The translations under genes and the position numbers were made by a program. Below, piece by piece: positions 15,989-25,347 of a DNA stretch of 28,530 bases (the first letter of the stretch is position 1; each line of letters opens with the position of its first letter). The DNA is from Desulfuromonas sp. (GTDB taxonomy: Bacteria > Desulfobacterota > Desulfuromonadia > Desulfuromonadales > SZUA-401). The notes beneath the pieces were generated by a model. It was not told the origin of the DNA. It saw nothing but the letters and a program-made list of their open reading frames with translations, and searched no databases. The stretch covers positions 1-28,530 of the forward strand of contig PKUI01000127.1 in NCBI GenBank assembly GCA_002869605.1. The letters are read 5' to 3'.

Positions 15989-17437
15989 ATGCGTTCCAAA
16001 TACGAAGTCGTTATCGGGCTGGAGGTGCACGTCCAGCTCACTACCAACACCAAGATCTTCTGCGGTTGCAGCACCGCCTTTGGCAACGACCCCAACAGTC
16101 AGACCTGCCCGGTTTGCCTCGGGCTTCCGGGCGCCCTGCCGGTGCTCAACCAGCAGGTTGTGGAGTACGCCATCCGTACCGGCCTGGCGACCAACTGCGG
16201 CATCGCGCCCCGTTCGATCTTCGCGCGCAAGAACTACTTCTACCCCGACCTCCCCAAGGGCTACCAGATCTCCCAGTTCGAGTTGCCGGTTTGCGAGCAC
16301 GGCTGGCTCGATATTCAGGTTGAAGGGGAGGAGGCGAAGCGGATCGGCATCACCCGCATCCACATGGAGGAGGACGCCGGTAAGTCGATGCACGGCGAGA
16401 CCCCCGAGGAAGCGGCCTACTCCTTCGTCGACCTCAATCGCGCCTGCACCCCGCTGCTCGAGGTGGTCTCCGAGCCGGACATGCGCAGCGCCGACGAGGC
16501 GATCGCCTACCTCAAGCAGCTGCACCAGATCGTCACCTACCTCGGGGTGTGTGACGGCAACATGGAGCAGGGCTCGTTCCGCTGCGATGCCAACGTCTCG
16601 GTGCGTCCCTGGGGACAGGAGGAGTTCGGTACCCGCGCCGAGCTCAAGAACATCAACTCGTTCCGTTTCATCAAGCAGGCGATCGAGTACGAGGTCGACC
16701 GTCAGGTCGATCTGGTCGAGTCGGGCGGCACGGTGGTCCAGGAGACCCGCCTGTTCGACACCTCCAGCGGTACCACCCGCTCCATGCGTGGCAAGGAGGA
16801 GGCCCACGACTACCGCTACTTTCCCGACCCCGACCTGGTTCCCCTGGTGATCGATGCGGACTGGATCGAGCGGGCCCGCAAACAGCTGCCGGAAATGCCG
16901 GCGGTCAAACTGCAGCGCTACCAAGATGCGTACGGTCTCTCCGCCTACGACGCCGAGGTACTGTGCGCCGAGCGGCCGCTGGCCGAGTACTTCGAGGCCT
17001 GCCTGGCACGACACGACAATGCCAAGCTATGCGCCAACTGGGTGATGGGCGAAGTTCAGCGCGGTCTCAACGATAACGGCATCGCCATCGGCGACTGCCC
17101 GGTGACCCCGGAACTGCTTGCCGGCGTGCTGAAAAGGATCGACGATAACACCATCTCGGGCAAGATCGCCAAGACCGTCTTCGAGGCGATGTGGCAAAGT
17201 GGCAAGGATGCCGACGCCATCATCGAGGAGAAGGGGCTCAAGCAGGTCACCGATACCGGCGCCATCGAGCAGATCATCGATGCAGTGATCGCTGCCAATC
17301 CTGGCCAAGTCGAGGAGTTCCGTGGCGGCAAGGAGAAGCTGATCGGCTTCTTCGTCGGCCAGGTGATGAAGGAGTCGAAGGGGAAGGCGAACCCGGGGAT
17401 GGTTAATCAGCTGTTGATGAAGAAGCTGAAGGGCTGA
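15989..17437 (+). CDS. gatB: Asp/Glu-tRNA(Asn/Gln) amidotransferase subunit B
   Basis: 482 residues. GatB binds the mischarged tRNA, phosphorylates the acyl group and completes amide formation. It begins [16 protein letters not shown] and has the zinc-site cysteines (IFCGCS and QTCPVCLG, about residues 29-50). The catalytic core follows ([45 protein letters not shown]). The YqeY-like tail domain covers about 335-480. The ATG at 15989 gives the usual start. A TTG at 15983 sits five bases after AGGAG, a better spacing, and would add two residues; both remain possible. With gatC and gatA this completes the operon, implying indirect synthesis of Gln-tRNA and/or Asn-tRNA. Confidence 0.97.
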   Translation: MRSKYEVVIGLEVHVQLTTNTKIFCGCSTAFGNDPNSQTCPVCLGLPGALPVLNQQVVEYAIRTGLATNCGIAPRSIFARKNYFYPDLPKGYQISQFELPVCEHGWLDIQVEGEEAKRIGITRIHMEEDAGKSMHGETPEEAAYSFVDLNRACTPLLEVVSEPDMRSADEAIAYLKQLHQIVTYLGVCDGNMEQGSFRCDANVSVRPWGQEEFGTRAELKNINSFRFIKQAIEYEVDRQVDLVESGGTVVQETRLFDTSSGTTRSMRGKEEAHDYRYFPDPDLVPLVIDADWIERARKQLPEMPAVKLQRYQDAYGLSAYDAEVLCAERPLAEYFEACLARHDNAKLCANWVMGEVQRGLNDNGIAIGDCPVTPELLAGVLKRIDDNTISGKIAKTVFEAMWQSGKDADAIIEEKGLKQVTDTGAIEQIIDAVIAANPGQVEEFRGGKEKLIGFFVGQVMKESKGKANPGMVNQLLMKKLKG

Positions 17438-17494
17438 TTGCAGTTCAAAGCGTTCCAGCCAAATATTAAGGTCGCCGGGGGTGCCCGGCAGCAC

Positions 17495-17904
17495 CTTACT
17501 TTTCTTTGATGGCAAAGAAAAGTAAGCAAAAGAAAGACACCCCGAACTCCGTCAACCGACGATCGGGTATCCTCGCTAGCCGGAAATTTTAATCCAGCCG
17601 GCTCGCGTGCTCGCCAGACGGCAAGATTAAAATCCCGGCACTCGGTGACTGCGCACGGGGCCCCGTAAGGGCCATGAAACAGGCAAGGATAGAAAGCCTT
17701 TGACCTTCCCCCCTGGCGCAGCGCCGGGGGAGGTTGGATTAAAATCGAAACAGTCGGGCAACTGTCTGAGGCCACGTGTTTTTTGCGTGGGCGAGTTTTG
17801 CCCGACCGATTTTAATCTTTCCGGACCCGGGAACCGGCGTAGCCGGCGCGGAGAGTGGGGCGCCTTTTTCTGCCTACTCTTTTGTGGCGTAACAAAAGAG
17901 TAGG
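17495..17904. repeat. Multi-hairpin intergenic repeat element
   Basis: About 410 bases bounded by two long perfect hairpins. The left one is a 14-bp stem with an ATGG loop (17495-17508 with 17513-17526, core CTTACTTTTCTTTG). The right one is a 13-bp stem with a 6-base loop (17873-17885 with 17892-17904, core CCTACTCTTTTGT). Inside, the motif GATTAAAAT occurs four times in alternating orientation (17586-17594 minus, 17625-17633 plus, 17737-17745 plus, about 17809-17817 minus), making two further inverted pairs. The second is extended by GTCGGGCAA/TTGCCCGAC to a 20-bp interrupted stem (17737-17817). GC hairpins (near 17711-17730 and 17910-17929) add to this. Similar TTACTTTTCTTT hairpins recur between genes in many proteobacteria as I recall. 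The open frames inside are not credible genes. Confidence 0.75.
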
Positions 17905-17977
17905 GTGGCGTGCGGGGCCGCAACCCCGCGATTTTCATCCTTTCGCAAAAATCTAAGTTCCATCAAGGAGCTCTTCC

Positions 17978-19024
17978 ATGACTTTCAAACCAATCCTGTA
18001 TGAAAACAGCGTCCTTAAAATGATCGACCAGCGCCTGCTGCCGACCGAGGAGGTGTGGCTCGAATACACCGACTACCAGGCGGTAGCCAAGGCGATCACC
18101 ACCATGGTGGTACGCGGCGCTCCGGCGATAGGAGTAGCGGCGGCGTTCGGCGCGGCGTTCGGCGCACGCGACATCGATGCGAGCAGCTACAATGGCTTCA
18201 AGAAGGAGTTTGACCGGGTCTGCGAGGTTCTTGGCGCCACGCGGCCGACGGCGGTCAATCTGTTCTGGGCGCTGAAGCGGATGCAGCAGGTCGCCGAGGA
18301 TAAAAAGAAACTGCCGGTCGGCAAGCTCAAGATCGTACTGCTCGACGAGGCTCGTGAGATCGCAGCTGAGGATGAGCGGATCAACCGCGCCATGGGCAAG
18401 CACGGAGCGGCGCTGATCCCAGATGGTTGCCGTATCCTGACCCACTGTAATGCCGGTGCACTGGCGACTGGTGGCTTCGGCACCGCTCTGGGGGTGATCC
18501 GCGCCGCGGTTGAGTCCGGGAAACAGGTGTCGGTGCTGGCCGACGAAACCCGCCCCTGGCTGCAGGGGGCGCGCCTGACCACCTGGGAGCTACAGCAGGA
18601 CGGCATCCCGGTGACTCTGATTTGCGACAACATGGCCGGTTACCTGATGAGCAAGGGGGAAATCGACGCGGTGATCGTCGGTGCCGACCGGATTGCCGCC
18701 AATGGCGACGTGGCCAACAAGATCGGTACCTACACCGTGGCGGTGCTCGCCAAGGAGCACGGCATCCCCTTTTATGTTGCGGCGCCGATCTCGACCGTTG
18801 ATATGGATCTCAACGACGGCTCGAAGATCCCGATCGAGGAGCGTTCAAGTCGTGAGGTGACCCATGTTGGCGAGAAACAGCTGGCGCCTGAGGGGATTGA
18901 GGTGCGCAACCCGGCCTTCGATGTGACCCCGGCACGCCTGGTGTCGGCGATCATTACCGAACGGGGCGTATCGCGCGACGATCATCGGGCGGCGCTTGCC
19001 AGCCTGGTCAACGCGGGGCGCTGA
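17978..19024 (+). CDS. mtnA: Methylthioribose-1-phosphate isomerase
   Basis: 348 residues, the normal size. The cytoplasmic enzyme converts 5-methylthioribose 1-phosphate to the ribulose form in methionine salvage; it belongs to the eIF2B-like fold. The catalytic pair is visible: Cys157 in [18 protein letters not shown] and Asp237 in [10 protein letters not shown], matching Cys160/Asp240 of the B. subtilis enzyme. The [13 protein letters not shown] block near residues 44-56 is the substrate loop. AAGGAG lies eight bases before ATG 17978. No other methionine-salvage gene is in the window; the next gene, glnE, starts on the last base of the mtnA stop. Confidence 0.96.
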   Translation: MTFKPILYENSVLKMIDQRLLPTEEVWLEYTDYQAVAKAITTMVVRGAPAIGVAAAFGAAFGARDIDASSYNGFKKEFDRVCEVLGATRPTAVNLFWALKRMQQVAEDKKKLPVGKLKIVLLDEAREIAAEDERINRAMGKHGAALIPDGCRILTHCNAGALATGGFGTALGVIRAAVESGKQVSVLADETRPWLQGARLTTWELQQDGIPVTLICDNMAGYLMSKGEIDAVIVGADRIAANGDVANKIGTYTVAVLAKEHGIPFYVAAPISTVDMDLNDGSKIPIEERSSREVTHVGEKQLAPEGIEVRNPAFDVTPARLVSAIITERGVSRDDHRAALASLVNAGR

Positions 19025-22000
19025 TGATAACTCGCGAGGAACTCGCCGAGCGGCTCGAGCAGATCTGCCGCGACGGGGGGGGCGCCTGCCTCGAAGAACT
19101 GGCCGCCGCCGCCGGACTTCCCGACGCGCGTAAGGGCGCAAGCAATCTCGAAGATCTCTATCTGCATCTCAAGGACGCCGGTCTGATCGCGCAGGTGGTT
19201 GAGGATGCCCTTGTCAGCTCAGATCCCGACGGGGCCCTTAATCAGCTCGAGCGGCTGTGTGCCTGTCTCGAGCGGGACGAGCTCTGTGTGGTCCTCAGGG
19301 AGGCATCGAAACGGCGACAGCTGCTGACGGTGCTCGGCGCCGCACCATTCATGGCGACGATCATGTGTCGTTCGCGGGAGTACTTTCACGACCTGCTGGT
19401 TGCAGGAGAGCTCACGCGATGCAAGGACCACGAGACCATGCTCGGCGAACTGCGTGAACGGATCGCCGCGGAGGCGAGTTTCGAGGAGCTTCAGGCCGGG
19501 CTGCGCCGCTACAAGGCACGCGAGATCCTGCGTATTGGCAGCCGTGATCTGTGCGGACTGGCGGAAATGGCCGAGGTGACTGCCGAGCTCGCCGATCTGG
19601 CGAGCGCCTCGCTACAGCGTGCCGGGGAGATTTGCGAGGCGCTGCTGCGCAAGGAGTATGGTGCTCCGCTGCTCATCGACGCAGACGACCAGCCGAGCGG
19701 CGAGGCCGAGTATACCATCATCGGTATGGGCAAGCTCGGTGGGTGTGAGCTCAACTTCTCCTCCGACATCGACCTGATCTTCTTCTACACGTCCGACGCC
19801 GGACGCACCTCAGGGGTCGAGGATCCCCGTGGTGGCACGCGCAACAGCATCAGCCTCCACCAGTTCTACATTAAGCACGCCGAGATGGTCAGCAAGGCGC
19901 TTAACGAGCCGACCGACGACGGCTTCGTGTTCCGGGTCGATCTGAACCTGCGCCCCGAGGGGAGCCGCGGTGCAGTGGCGCTTTCCTTGCCCAGCGCAGA
20001 AATGTACTACGAGAGCTGGGGACGGAGCTGGGAGCGCGCGGCGCTGATCAAGGGACGTCCGGTGGCCGGCTCGGTGGAGTTGGGCGAGCAGCTGCTGGAG
20101 AACCTTGAGCCGTTTATCTACCGTCGCTACCTCGACTACGGCATGCTCGAAGACATCAAGGGCATGAAGCAGAAGATCGACCAGAGCCTAGTACGCAAGC
20201 GCGAAGGGGAGATCAACCTCAAGCTCGGTCGTGGTGGCATCCGTGAGATCGAATTCTTCATCCAGGCGCTGCAGTTGATCAACGCCGGCAAACAGCCCTC
20301 TCTGCGCGAGCGAAACTCCCTGAAGGCTTTGGCCAAGCTGCACGAGGCGCAACTGATCGACGCCGTGACCTACGACTCCCTGCGCGACGCTTACATCTTT
20401 CTGCGCAACACCGAGCACCGCATCCAGGTGGTCCAGGAGCGCCAGACCCAGAACCTGCCGACCGCCGAGCAGGAGCGACTGCTGCTGGCGCGGCGCAGCG
20501 GTTTCACAACCCGCGAGGCGTTCGAGGAGAGGCTCGAAGAGGTGCGGGAAGCGGTCAGCGCCATTTACCGCGAGCTGTTCTATGCCCCCGAAGAGGAGGA
20601 GGCGCAACAGATTCGCCCCGAAATCCGCTACATGCTCGATGCCGACGCCGAAGCGGATATGGTCAAGGACCTGCTCGAAGAGCGTGGCTTCAGCAACCCC
20701 GATGCCGCCTACGAGATCCTGCTGATTCTGCGCAACGGCCCGGCACACAAACCGCTCACCGAGCGGGTACAACGTCTGCTCGATCGTATTGCGCCGACCA
20801 TGCTGCAGGAGGTGGTCGACTCGAGCAACCCGGAGATGGCGCTGCTCAACCTCGAAAAGTACCTGCTTTCGCTGCGTGCTCGCGGGGCGTTTTTTGCTCT
20901 GCTGGCTGAGAATCGCGAGATTATCCGCCTGCTGGTCAAGCTGTTCAGCTCAAGCCAGTTCTTGAGTCGCATTTTTATCCAGCATCCCGAAATCCTCGAT
21001 TCACTGGTTTCGAGCAACTACGCGCAGCTCGACAAGGGACTGGAGGCGATGCAACAGGAGTTGGCGAAGCTGCTCGAGGGGCGTGACTACGAGGAGTGCC
21101 TCGACCTGTTGCGCCGCTATCGCAACGAGGAGTTTCTGCGGATCGCCCTCAACGATCTAGGGGGGGGGCTGAAACAGGGGGAAGGGGCACGGCAGCTGTC
21201 GTGGTTGGCCGAAGTCTGCCTCGAGAAGGCGGTCGAGATGGCGCGCAGCGAGCTGCTGCCCCGTTTTGGCCTGCCGTTCTGTGGCGACACGCAGGGAGAC
21301 GAACACCTGGCCACGTTTGCCATCCTCGGTATGGGCAAGCTTGGAGGGTGCGAGCTCAATTACCATTCCGATCTCGACATCATCTTCATGTACGAGGGGG
21401 AGGGTGAGACCCGTGCGGTCGAAGGGAGCGATCCGCAGCGCTTCCGCCAGGTCTCGAGTCACGAATATTTTGCCAAGTTGGCCCAGCGCATCATCTCGGT
21501 GCTGACCCTGGTGACGCGTGAGGGGAAGGTCTACGAGATCGATACCCGCCTGCGCCCCTCGGGGAACCAGGGCCCACTGGTCACCAGTCTCAAGGCGTTC
21601 AACACCTACCACCAGGAGTCGGCGCAGCTGTGGGAACGCCAGGCGCTGACCAAGGCGCGGGTGGTTTACGGCGACGCAGAGTTTGCCGCGCGTATCGAGG
21701 GACTGATCGATGAGCTGGTCTACAAGCGGCCGCTGCCTGAGGATGTGCGGGAAGAGATCGTGCGTATCCGTGGGCGGATGGAGAACGAGATCGCACGCGA
21801 AAACAAGTCGCACCTGAACATCAAGACCGGACGGGGCGGGATGGTCGATGTCGAATTTATCGTGCAGTACATGCAGTTGCTGCACGGCGGCCGGCTCCCT
21901 GAGGTTCGCGGCACCAACAGCTTGCTTTCGCTGATCGCCATGCGGGACTCGGGGGTGCTTGATCGGGAGGAGTTTGAGACCCTGAGCAATGGCTACAGGT

Positions 22001-22218
22001 TCCTGCGTCGCCTCGAGAACAAGCTGCGTATCTTGCACGATTCATCGATGAACGAACTGTCGGGCGATCCGGAAAAGTTGCTGCGGTTGGCGCAACGCCT
22101 CGGTTATCAGGAGGGGGCCGAACGCGCCGACCGGGTCTTTATGGACGATTATCACCGGATTACCGAGGCTATCCGCGCGCTCTTCGAGAGGCACCTCGGC
22201 GTCGTGTCGAGTCCTTGA
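19024..22218 (+). CDS. glnE: Bifunctional glutamine synthetase adenylyltransferase/deadenylase
   Basis: 1064 residues, longer than the roughly 950 of the E. coli enzyme; the extra length lies mainly in the first 120 residues and the middle linker. It attaches and removes AMP on glutamine synthetase according to nitrogen status, under PII control. Both nucleotidyltransferase domains carry intact motifs: GMGKLGGCELNFSSDIDLIF from about residue 234, and GMGKLGGCELNYHSDLDIIF from about 769. The associated blocks are GRGGIREIEFFIQ and GRGGMVDVEFIVQ. The start ATG 19024 overlaps the mtnA TGA by one base (TGATG), suggesting coupled translation. It converges with the PilZ gene, leaving only 6 bases between stops. 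Confidence 0.96.
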   Translation: MITREELAERLEQICRDGGGACLEELAAAAGLPDARKGASNLEDLYLHLKDAGLIAQVVEDALVSSDPDGALNQLERLCACLERDELCVVLREASKRRQLLTVLGAAPFMATIMCRSREYFHDLLVAGELTRCKDHETMLGELRERIAAEASFEELQAGLRRYKAREILRIGSRDLCGLAEMAEVTAELADLASASLQRAGEICEALLRKEYGAPLLIDADDQPSGEAEYTIIGMGKLGGCELNFSSDIDLIFFYTSDAGRTSGVEDPRGGTRNSISLHQFYIKHAEMVSKALNEPTDDGFVFRVDLNLRPEGSRGAVALSLPSAEMYYESWGRSWERAALIKGRPVAGSVELGEQLLENLEPFIYRRYLDYGMLEDIKGMKQKIDQSLVRKREGEINLKLGRGGIREIEFFIQALQLINAGKQPSLRERNSLKALAKLHEAQLIDAVTYDSLRDAYIFLRNTEHRIQVVQERQTQNLPTAEQERLLLARRSGFTTREAFEERLEEVREAVSAIYRELFYAPEEEEAQQIRPEIRYMLDADAEADMVKDLLEERGFSNPDAAYEILLILRNGPAHKPLTERVQRLLDRIAPTMLQEVVDSSNPEMALLNLEKYLLSLRARGAFFALLAENREIIRLLVKLFSSSQFLSRIFIQHPEILDSLVSSNYAQLDKGLEAMQQELAKLLEGRDYEECLDLLRRYRNEEFLRIALNDLGGGLKQGEGARQLSWLAEVCLEKAVEMARSELLPRFGLPFCGDTQGDEHLATFAILGMGKLGGCELNYHSDLDIIFMYEGEGETRAVEGSDPQRFRQVSSHEYFAKLAQRIISVLTLVTREGKVYEIDTRLRPSGNQGPLVTSLKAFNTYHQESAQLWERQALTKARVVYGDAEFAARIEGLIDELVYKRPLPEDVREEIVRIRGRMENEIARENKSHLNIKTGRGGMVDVEFIVQYMQLLHGGRLPEVRGTNSLLSLIAMRDSGVLDREEFETLSNGYRFLRRLENKLRILHDSSMNELSGDPEKLLRLAQRLGYQEGAERADRVFMDDYHRITEAIRALFERHLGVVSSP

Positions 22219-22224
22219 TGCTGT

Positions 22225-22905
22225 CTAGGCCTCGTCTTTAAGCTCGGTCTTTAATTCCTTGGACAGGTCCAGGTAACTCAGGGCCGAAAGGTAGCTCTGA
22301 CGCTCCATCTGGCCGCCGATCTGCTGCAGCGCGGCTTTGACCAGATGGGAGCGGATCCGCTCCTTGATCTGTTCCTGATGCAGGCTGTAGACCACTCCCA
22401 CGATCATACTGCCGCTGTTGCGCGTCGGCACGCAGTAAACCACCCGCCCCTCGATCTTCAGGGGCGTCTTGCCGATGGGGATCTCCAGGGTGATCTCCTC
22501 GTCGCGTACCAATTCACGAAAAAACTCGAAGCGGATACCGGCATCCGAGAGGCTCACACTGACGAATTCGTCGTGGGCGCCCTTGTGGCGCAGGGTACCG
22601 CGTAAGCGTAGCGGCATGCGAAAATGTTGTCGTGGCGGGTCGAAGAGGTGGGTCTGCAGGGACAGCCACAATGATTCCAGCTTGAACGGCAGGGTAAGGG
22701 TTTCCGGTGCGTCGTTGCGGGGGAGAAGCGACAGGTGGGTGTCGCCGGCTGAGGCCTGTAGCTCAAGCATCTCCCGCCCCGGCAGGCACGGCTCGATGTC
22801 CCAGTGGCGGAGCAGTGCCTTGATCAGATCGTGAAGCTCCGGGATCGAGATCGATAGCGTGACGGTGCGGTTGGATGCCAGCGGAGAGTTTTTAAAAAAG
22901 GTCAT
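22225..22905 (-). CDS. PilZ-domain protein (probable c-di-GMP receptor, degenerate motif)
   Basis: 226 residues, soluble. The central part (about 90-190) fits a PilZ domain. An RxxxR motif is present as Arg92-Gln-His-Phe-Arg96, followed about 20 residues later by SLSDAG (118-123), in the place of the usual (D/N)xSxxG but with Ser for the Asp/Asn. A YcgR-like N-terminal half (about 15-88) precedes it. PilZ proteins bind cyclic di-GMP and regulate motility or surface traits; the substitution may weaken binding. It follows the SpoIIE-type phosphatase gene by 14 bases and is the last gene of a minus-strand run. The ATG at 22905 has only a modest upstream site. The call rests on the motif pattern and strand pattern rather than on close similarity. 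Confidence 0.78.
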   Translation of the reverse strand: MTFFKNSPLASNRTVTLSISIPELHDLIKALLRHWDIEPCLPGREMLELQASAGDTHLSLLPRNDAPETLTLPFKLESLWLSLQTHLFDPPRQHFRMPLRLRGTLRHKGAHDEFVSVSLSDAGIRFEFFRELVRDEEITLEIPIGKTPLKIEGRVVYCVPTRNSGSMIVGVVYSLHQEQIKERIRSHLVKAALQQIGGQMERQSYLSALSYLDLSKELKTELKDEA

Positions 22906-22919
22906 GGTCTTCCCGTGTC

Positions 22920-23666
22920 TCAGTGGCAGAAATCGACAACGATAGCAGTGCAGTCGTCTTCAACGGTTTCTCCGACTACAAACGCTTCGAGATCGTCGAA
23001 CAGGGCGTCGACAAACGCAACATGGTCTCCGGAGTAGGAGGTCAGGAATGAGCACAACCGTTTTTCTCCGTACAGTTGCCCCTGGCTGTTGGTGGTCTCG
23101 GTCGCCCCGTCGGTATAAAGCAGCAGGCGGTCTCCCTTGGCGAAGTGAAAAGAGTGCAATTCCATCTCCGGGTTGTCGAAGAAGCCCATGGGGGGTGAGG
23201 TGGGAGTAAGGCGTGTGATTTCCTCGCCCCGCTTGATCAACGGCGGTACGTGACCGGCGTTGATATAGTGACAGACCAGCGATTCAGGGTCGATGATTGC
23301 GTAAAACAGGGTGGTCGAGAAGTGGTGATCGAGGCGCTGAGAGCGTTCGGCGAAGGTGCGTAAAAAGGCGTTGACCCGGGTCATCATCTCCAGGGGGGCG
23401 CAGCCACCGGTGGAAGAGTGATGGATAAACCCGTAGAGCAGCGCCATGACCACCGAAGCGTGGAGGCCGTGGCCGGTGACGTCACCGATGAAGATCGCCA
23501 GGCAATCGTCCGGCATCGACAGGAATTCAAAGTAATCGCCGCCGAGGTCGTGGGCCATGCGGTTGCGTACCGCCAGGCAGTACCAGTCGCAGAAGGGCGA
23601 GGTTTTTGGCAACAACAGCTGCTGGACTTCGCGTGCGAGGGTGTATTCGGTCTCGTGGTTGATCAC
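22920..23666 (-). CDS. SpoIIE/RsbU-type PP2C serine phosphatase
   Basis: 248 residues: a PP2C-like phosphatase domain almost alone, without a sensor domain. Metal-binding motifs are present: GGDYFEF (Asp44), IGDVTGHGLHASVVMALL (61 onward), LLLYTDGATETTN and the final EDDCTAIVVDF. Members dephosphorylate anti-sigma-factor antagonists in partner-switching pathways, but no anti-sigma or STAS gene is in the window. The start is GTG 23666, preceded by GGAGG at a spacing of ten; no ATG fits. It lies 38 bases after ttcA and 14 before the PilZ gene, so it may share a transcript with both. Confidence 0.92.
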   Translation of the reverse strand: MINHETEYTLAREVQQLLLPKTSPFCDWYCLAVRNRMAHDLGGDYFEFLSMPDDCLAIFIGDVTGHGLHASVVMALLYGFIHHSSTGGCAPLEMMTRVNAFLRTFAERSQRLDHHFSTTLFYAIIDPESLVCHYINAGHVPPLIKRGEEITRLTPTSPPMGFFDNPEMELHSFHFAKGDRLLLYTDGATETTNSQGQLYGEKRLCSFLTSYSGDHVAFVDALFDDLEAFVVGETVEDDCTAIVVDFCH

Positions 23667-23704
23667 AGGCTTGCCCCCTCCGTAGACGTTCTCACCATTG
23701 TACT

Positions 23705-24487
23705 CTAAGATTTTCCGTCTTGCGGCAACAACGCATTAAACTTGGGATCGAGCAGGTGGCGGGGTTCAATATTTCCCATGGCGCCGATTAGGCTGCGGCG
23801 GATATCAGGGATTTCCTGTTGCAGCCGGTTGACCAGCTGTTTCATGCGCTGGCGGTTGAGGTCGAAGCAGGCGGCAAAGGCACAGGAGCAGCCGACGGTC
23901 GGAATCTGGTTGCCTTCGGCGAAGGCGATGATCTCACTCTCCTCGACGAACACCAGCGGGCGAATGACAGTGTGGCGGCCATTGTCGGCCACCAGCTTGG
24001 GGCTCATCCCCTTGAGGCTGCCGACAAAAAACTGGTTGAGCAACAGGGTTTCGATAAAGTCGTCGAGGTGGTGGCCGAGAGCCAGCTTGTTGCAGCCGAG
24101 CTGGTCGGCCATGGTGTAGAGGGCACCGCGGCGCAGGCGTGCACAGAAGGCGCAGTAGGAAGAGCCGGGACGGCGTTTTTCCTCGATAATCGCAGCTGCG
24201 TCGGAGTACTCGACGTGGTGCTCGAAGCCCTCCTGCTCGAGATAGGAGCGGATCGCGTTGCTGTCGAACCCTTCGAACCCCGGGTCAACGGTAACCGCCA
24301 CCAGCTGGTAGGAGATCGGGGCCCGCCGTTGCAGGGCGGCGAGGATGTGCAGCAGGGTCAGTGAGTCCTTGCCCCCCGAAACGGCGACCGCGATGCGGTC
24401 CCCCTCCTCGATCATGCCAAACTGACCGATCGCCTGACCGACCTTCTTCTTGAGGCGCTTGAAGCGGTTGTCCTGAATCACCGGCAT
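23705..24487 (-). CDS. ttcA: TtcA-family tRNA 2-thiolation enzyme
   Basis: 260 residues. The PP-loop ATPase signature SGGKDS is at 37-42. The iron-sulfur cysteines are YCAFC (Cys112, Cys115), with a further cluster Cys200/Cys202/Cys207 (VGCSCAFAACF) where E. coli TtcA has its third cysteine. The C-terminal MGNIEPRHLLDPKF matches the family end. TtcA makes 2-thiocytidine at tRNA position 32 using a 4Fe-4S cluster; the related TtuA group thiolates other positions, so the exact base is inferred. ATG 24487 lies 16 bases after the FKBP gene stop. Confidence 0.92.
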   Translation of the reverse strand: MPVIQDNRFKRLKKKVGQAIGQFGMIEEGDRIAVAVSGGKDSLTLLHILAALQRRAPISYQLVAVTVDPGFEGFDSNAIRSYLEQEGFEHHVEYSDAAAIIEEKRRPGSSYCAFCARLRRGALYTMADQLGCNKLALGHHLDDFIETLLLNQFFVGSLKGMSPKLVADNGRHTVIRPLVFVEESEIIAFAEGNQIPTVGCSCAFAACFDLNRQRMKQLVNRLQQEIPDIRRSLIGAMGNIEPRHLLDPKFNALLPQDGKS

Positions 24488-24503
24488 GGAGACGGTTACC
24501 TGC

Positions 24504-24947
24504 TTAAGCGGCCGGTTCCTTGGTGACTTCGAGCAGTTCGATGTCGAAGGTCAGGCTCTGGCCGGCCAGAGGGTGGTTGCCGTCGACGGTGACCTGCTGG
24601 TCATCACAGGATACGATCTTGATCTGAAAGGCCTCGCCGCTCTCGCGGATCACTTCGACCGTCTTTCCGGCTTCAAGGGCTAGATCCTCAGGAAAGAGGC
24701 CACGTTCCACAGTTTCGACCCAGCGTTGTTCGTAGTCGCCGTAGGCCTGCTCGGGGGCGATGGTGACGGTTTTGTTCTCTCCCTGGTACATGCCGTTGAC
24801 TGCGGCGTCGAAGCCGGGGATAACTTCCTGCTTGCCGAGGATGAAGTGGAGTGGACGGTCTTCGCCGGAGGCGTCGAAAACGGTGCCGTCAGCAAGACGT
24901 CCAGTGTAGTTGACTTTGACGGTATCGCCGTCTGTAGCTTTAATCAT
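24504..24947 (-). CDS. slpA: SlpA/SlyD-type FKBP peptidyl-prolyl isomerase
   Basis: 147 residues, close to SlpA (about 149). It is an FKBP domain interrupted by an insert-in-flap chaperone domain. VKVNYTGRLADGTVFDAS starts the FKBP part, LHFILGKQEVIPGFDAAVNG is the active-site block, and residues about 70-125 are the insert. The histidine-rich metal-binding tail of SlyD is absent, so SlpA-like is the better name. It is a cytoplasmic folding helper. An AAAGGAT site precedes ATG 24947 and overlaps the end of the Zn-ribbon gene four bases upstream. Confidence 0.93.
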   Translation of the reverse strand: MIKATDGDTVKVNYTGRLADGTVFDASGEDRPLHFILGKQEVIPGFDAAVNGMYQGENKTVTIAPEQAYGDYEQRWVETVERGLFPEDLALEAGKTVEVIRESGEAFQIKIVSCDDQQVTVDGNHPLAGQSLTFDIELLEVTKEPAA

Positions 24948-24951
24948 GTGG

Positions 24952-25215
24952 CTATCCTTTCACGTCGCTTTCGAACGACGGGGGTTGTGATGTGTCTTCC
25001 TGCAGGTGGATGGTCGATTGCTGCTCGCTGTTGCAGACCGGGCAGTTGAAGACCTGGGTGTCGTGCCACCACGGTTCGTCCCCCCAGTAGGAGGGGTGGC
25101 CGATGGTGTCGATCCGCTTGACACTGTTCAGGTCGCGTGCTTCCTGGCATTTTTTGCAGAAGACCCAGATCCGCCCTTCGACACAGGCCTGGATGAATTC
25201 AGCCGGATTTCCCAC
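24952..25215 (-). CDS. Small zinc-ribbon protein of unknown function
   Basis: 87 residues. Two CxxC pairs (Cys20/Cys23 in FCKKC and Cys58/Cys61 in NCPVC) separated by a Trp-rich stretch (SYWGDEPWWHD) indicate a zinc ribbon or rubredoxin-like knuckle. No named family was recognised. The start is GTG 25215 with a strong AGGAGG site eight bases upstream; no better ATG exists. As the first gene of a closely packed minus-strand run (then FKBP, TtcA, phosphatase, PilZ), it may be a general housekeeping or folding-related protein, but that is guesswork. Confidence 0.8.
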   Translation of the reverse strand: MGNPAEFIQACVEGRIWVFCKKCQEARDLNSVKRIDTIGHPSYWGDEPWWHDTQVFNCPVCNSEQQSTIHLQEDTSQPPSFESDVKG

Positions 25216-25347
25216 GTTGTTACCTCCTGATGCTTCGGTTATGCTTAGTGTTCGTGCGAGGGCCGTAGTTTAATCGAAACCTCGTGATCTGTCGAACCTT
25301 TTTCCTGTCATAGCGGCCTCTTGAGGCAGGTTGTGAGGAGATTGCCG

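Noticed and set aside
14480..17014. 844-codon open frame on the minus strand
   Set aside because: It lies antisense to gatA and gatB, both with complete motifs. Long antisense frames are common opposite GC-rich codons, and the translation shows no known domain.
17407..17938. Minus-strand open frames inside the hairpin element
   Set aside because: Their residues simply translate hairpin arms and low-complexity repeats; such frames are often wrongly annotated as hypothetical proteins.
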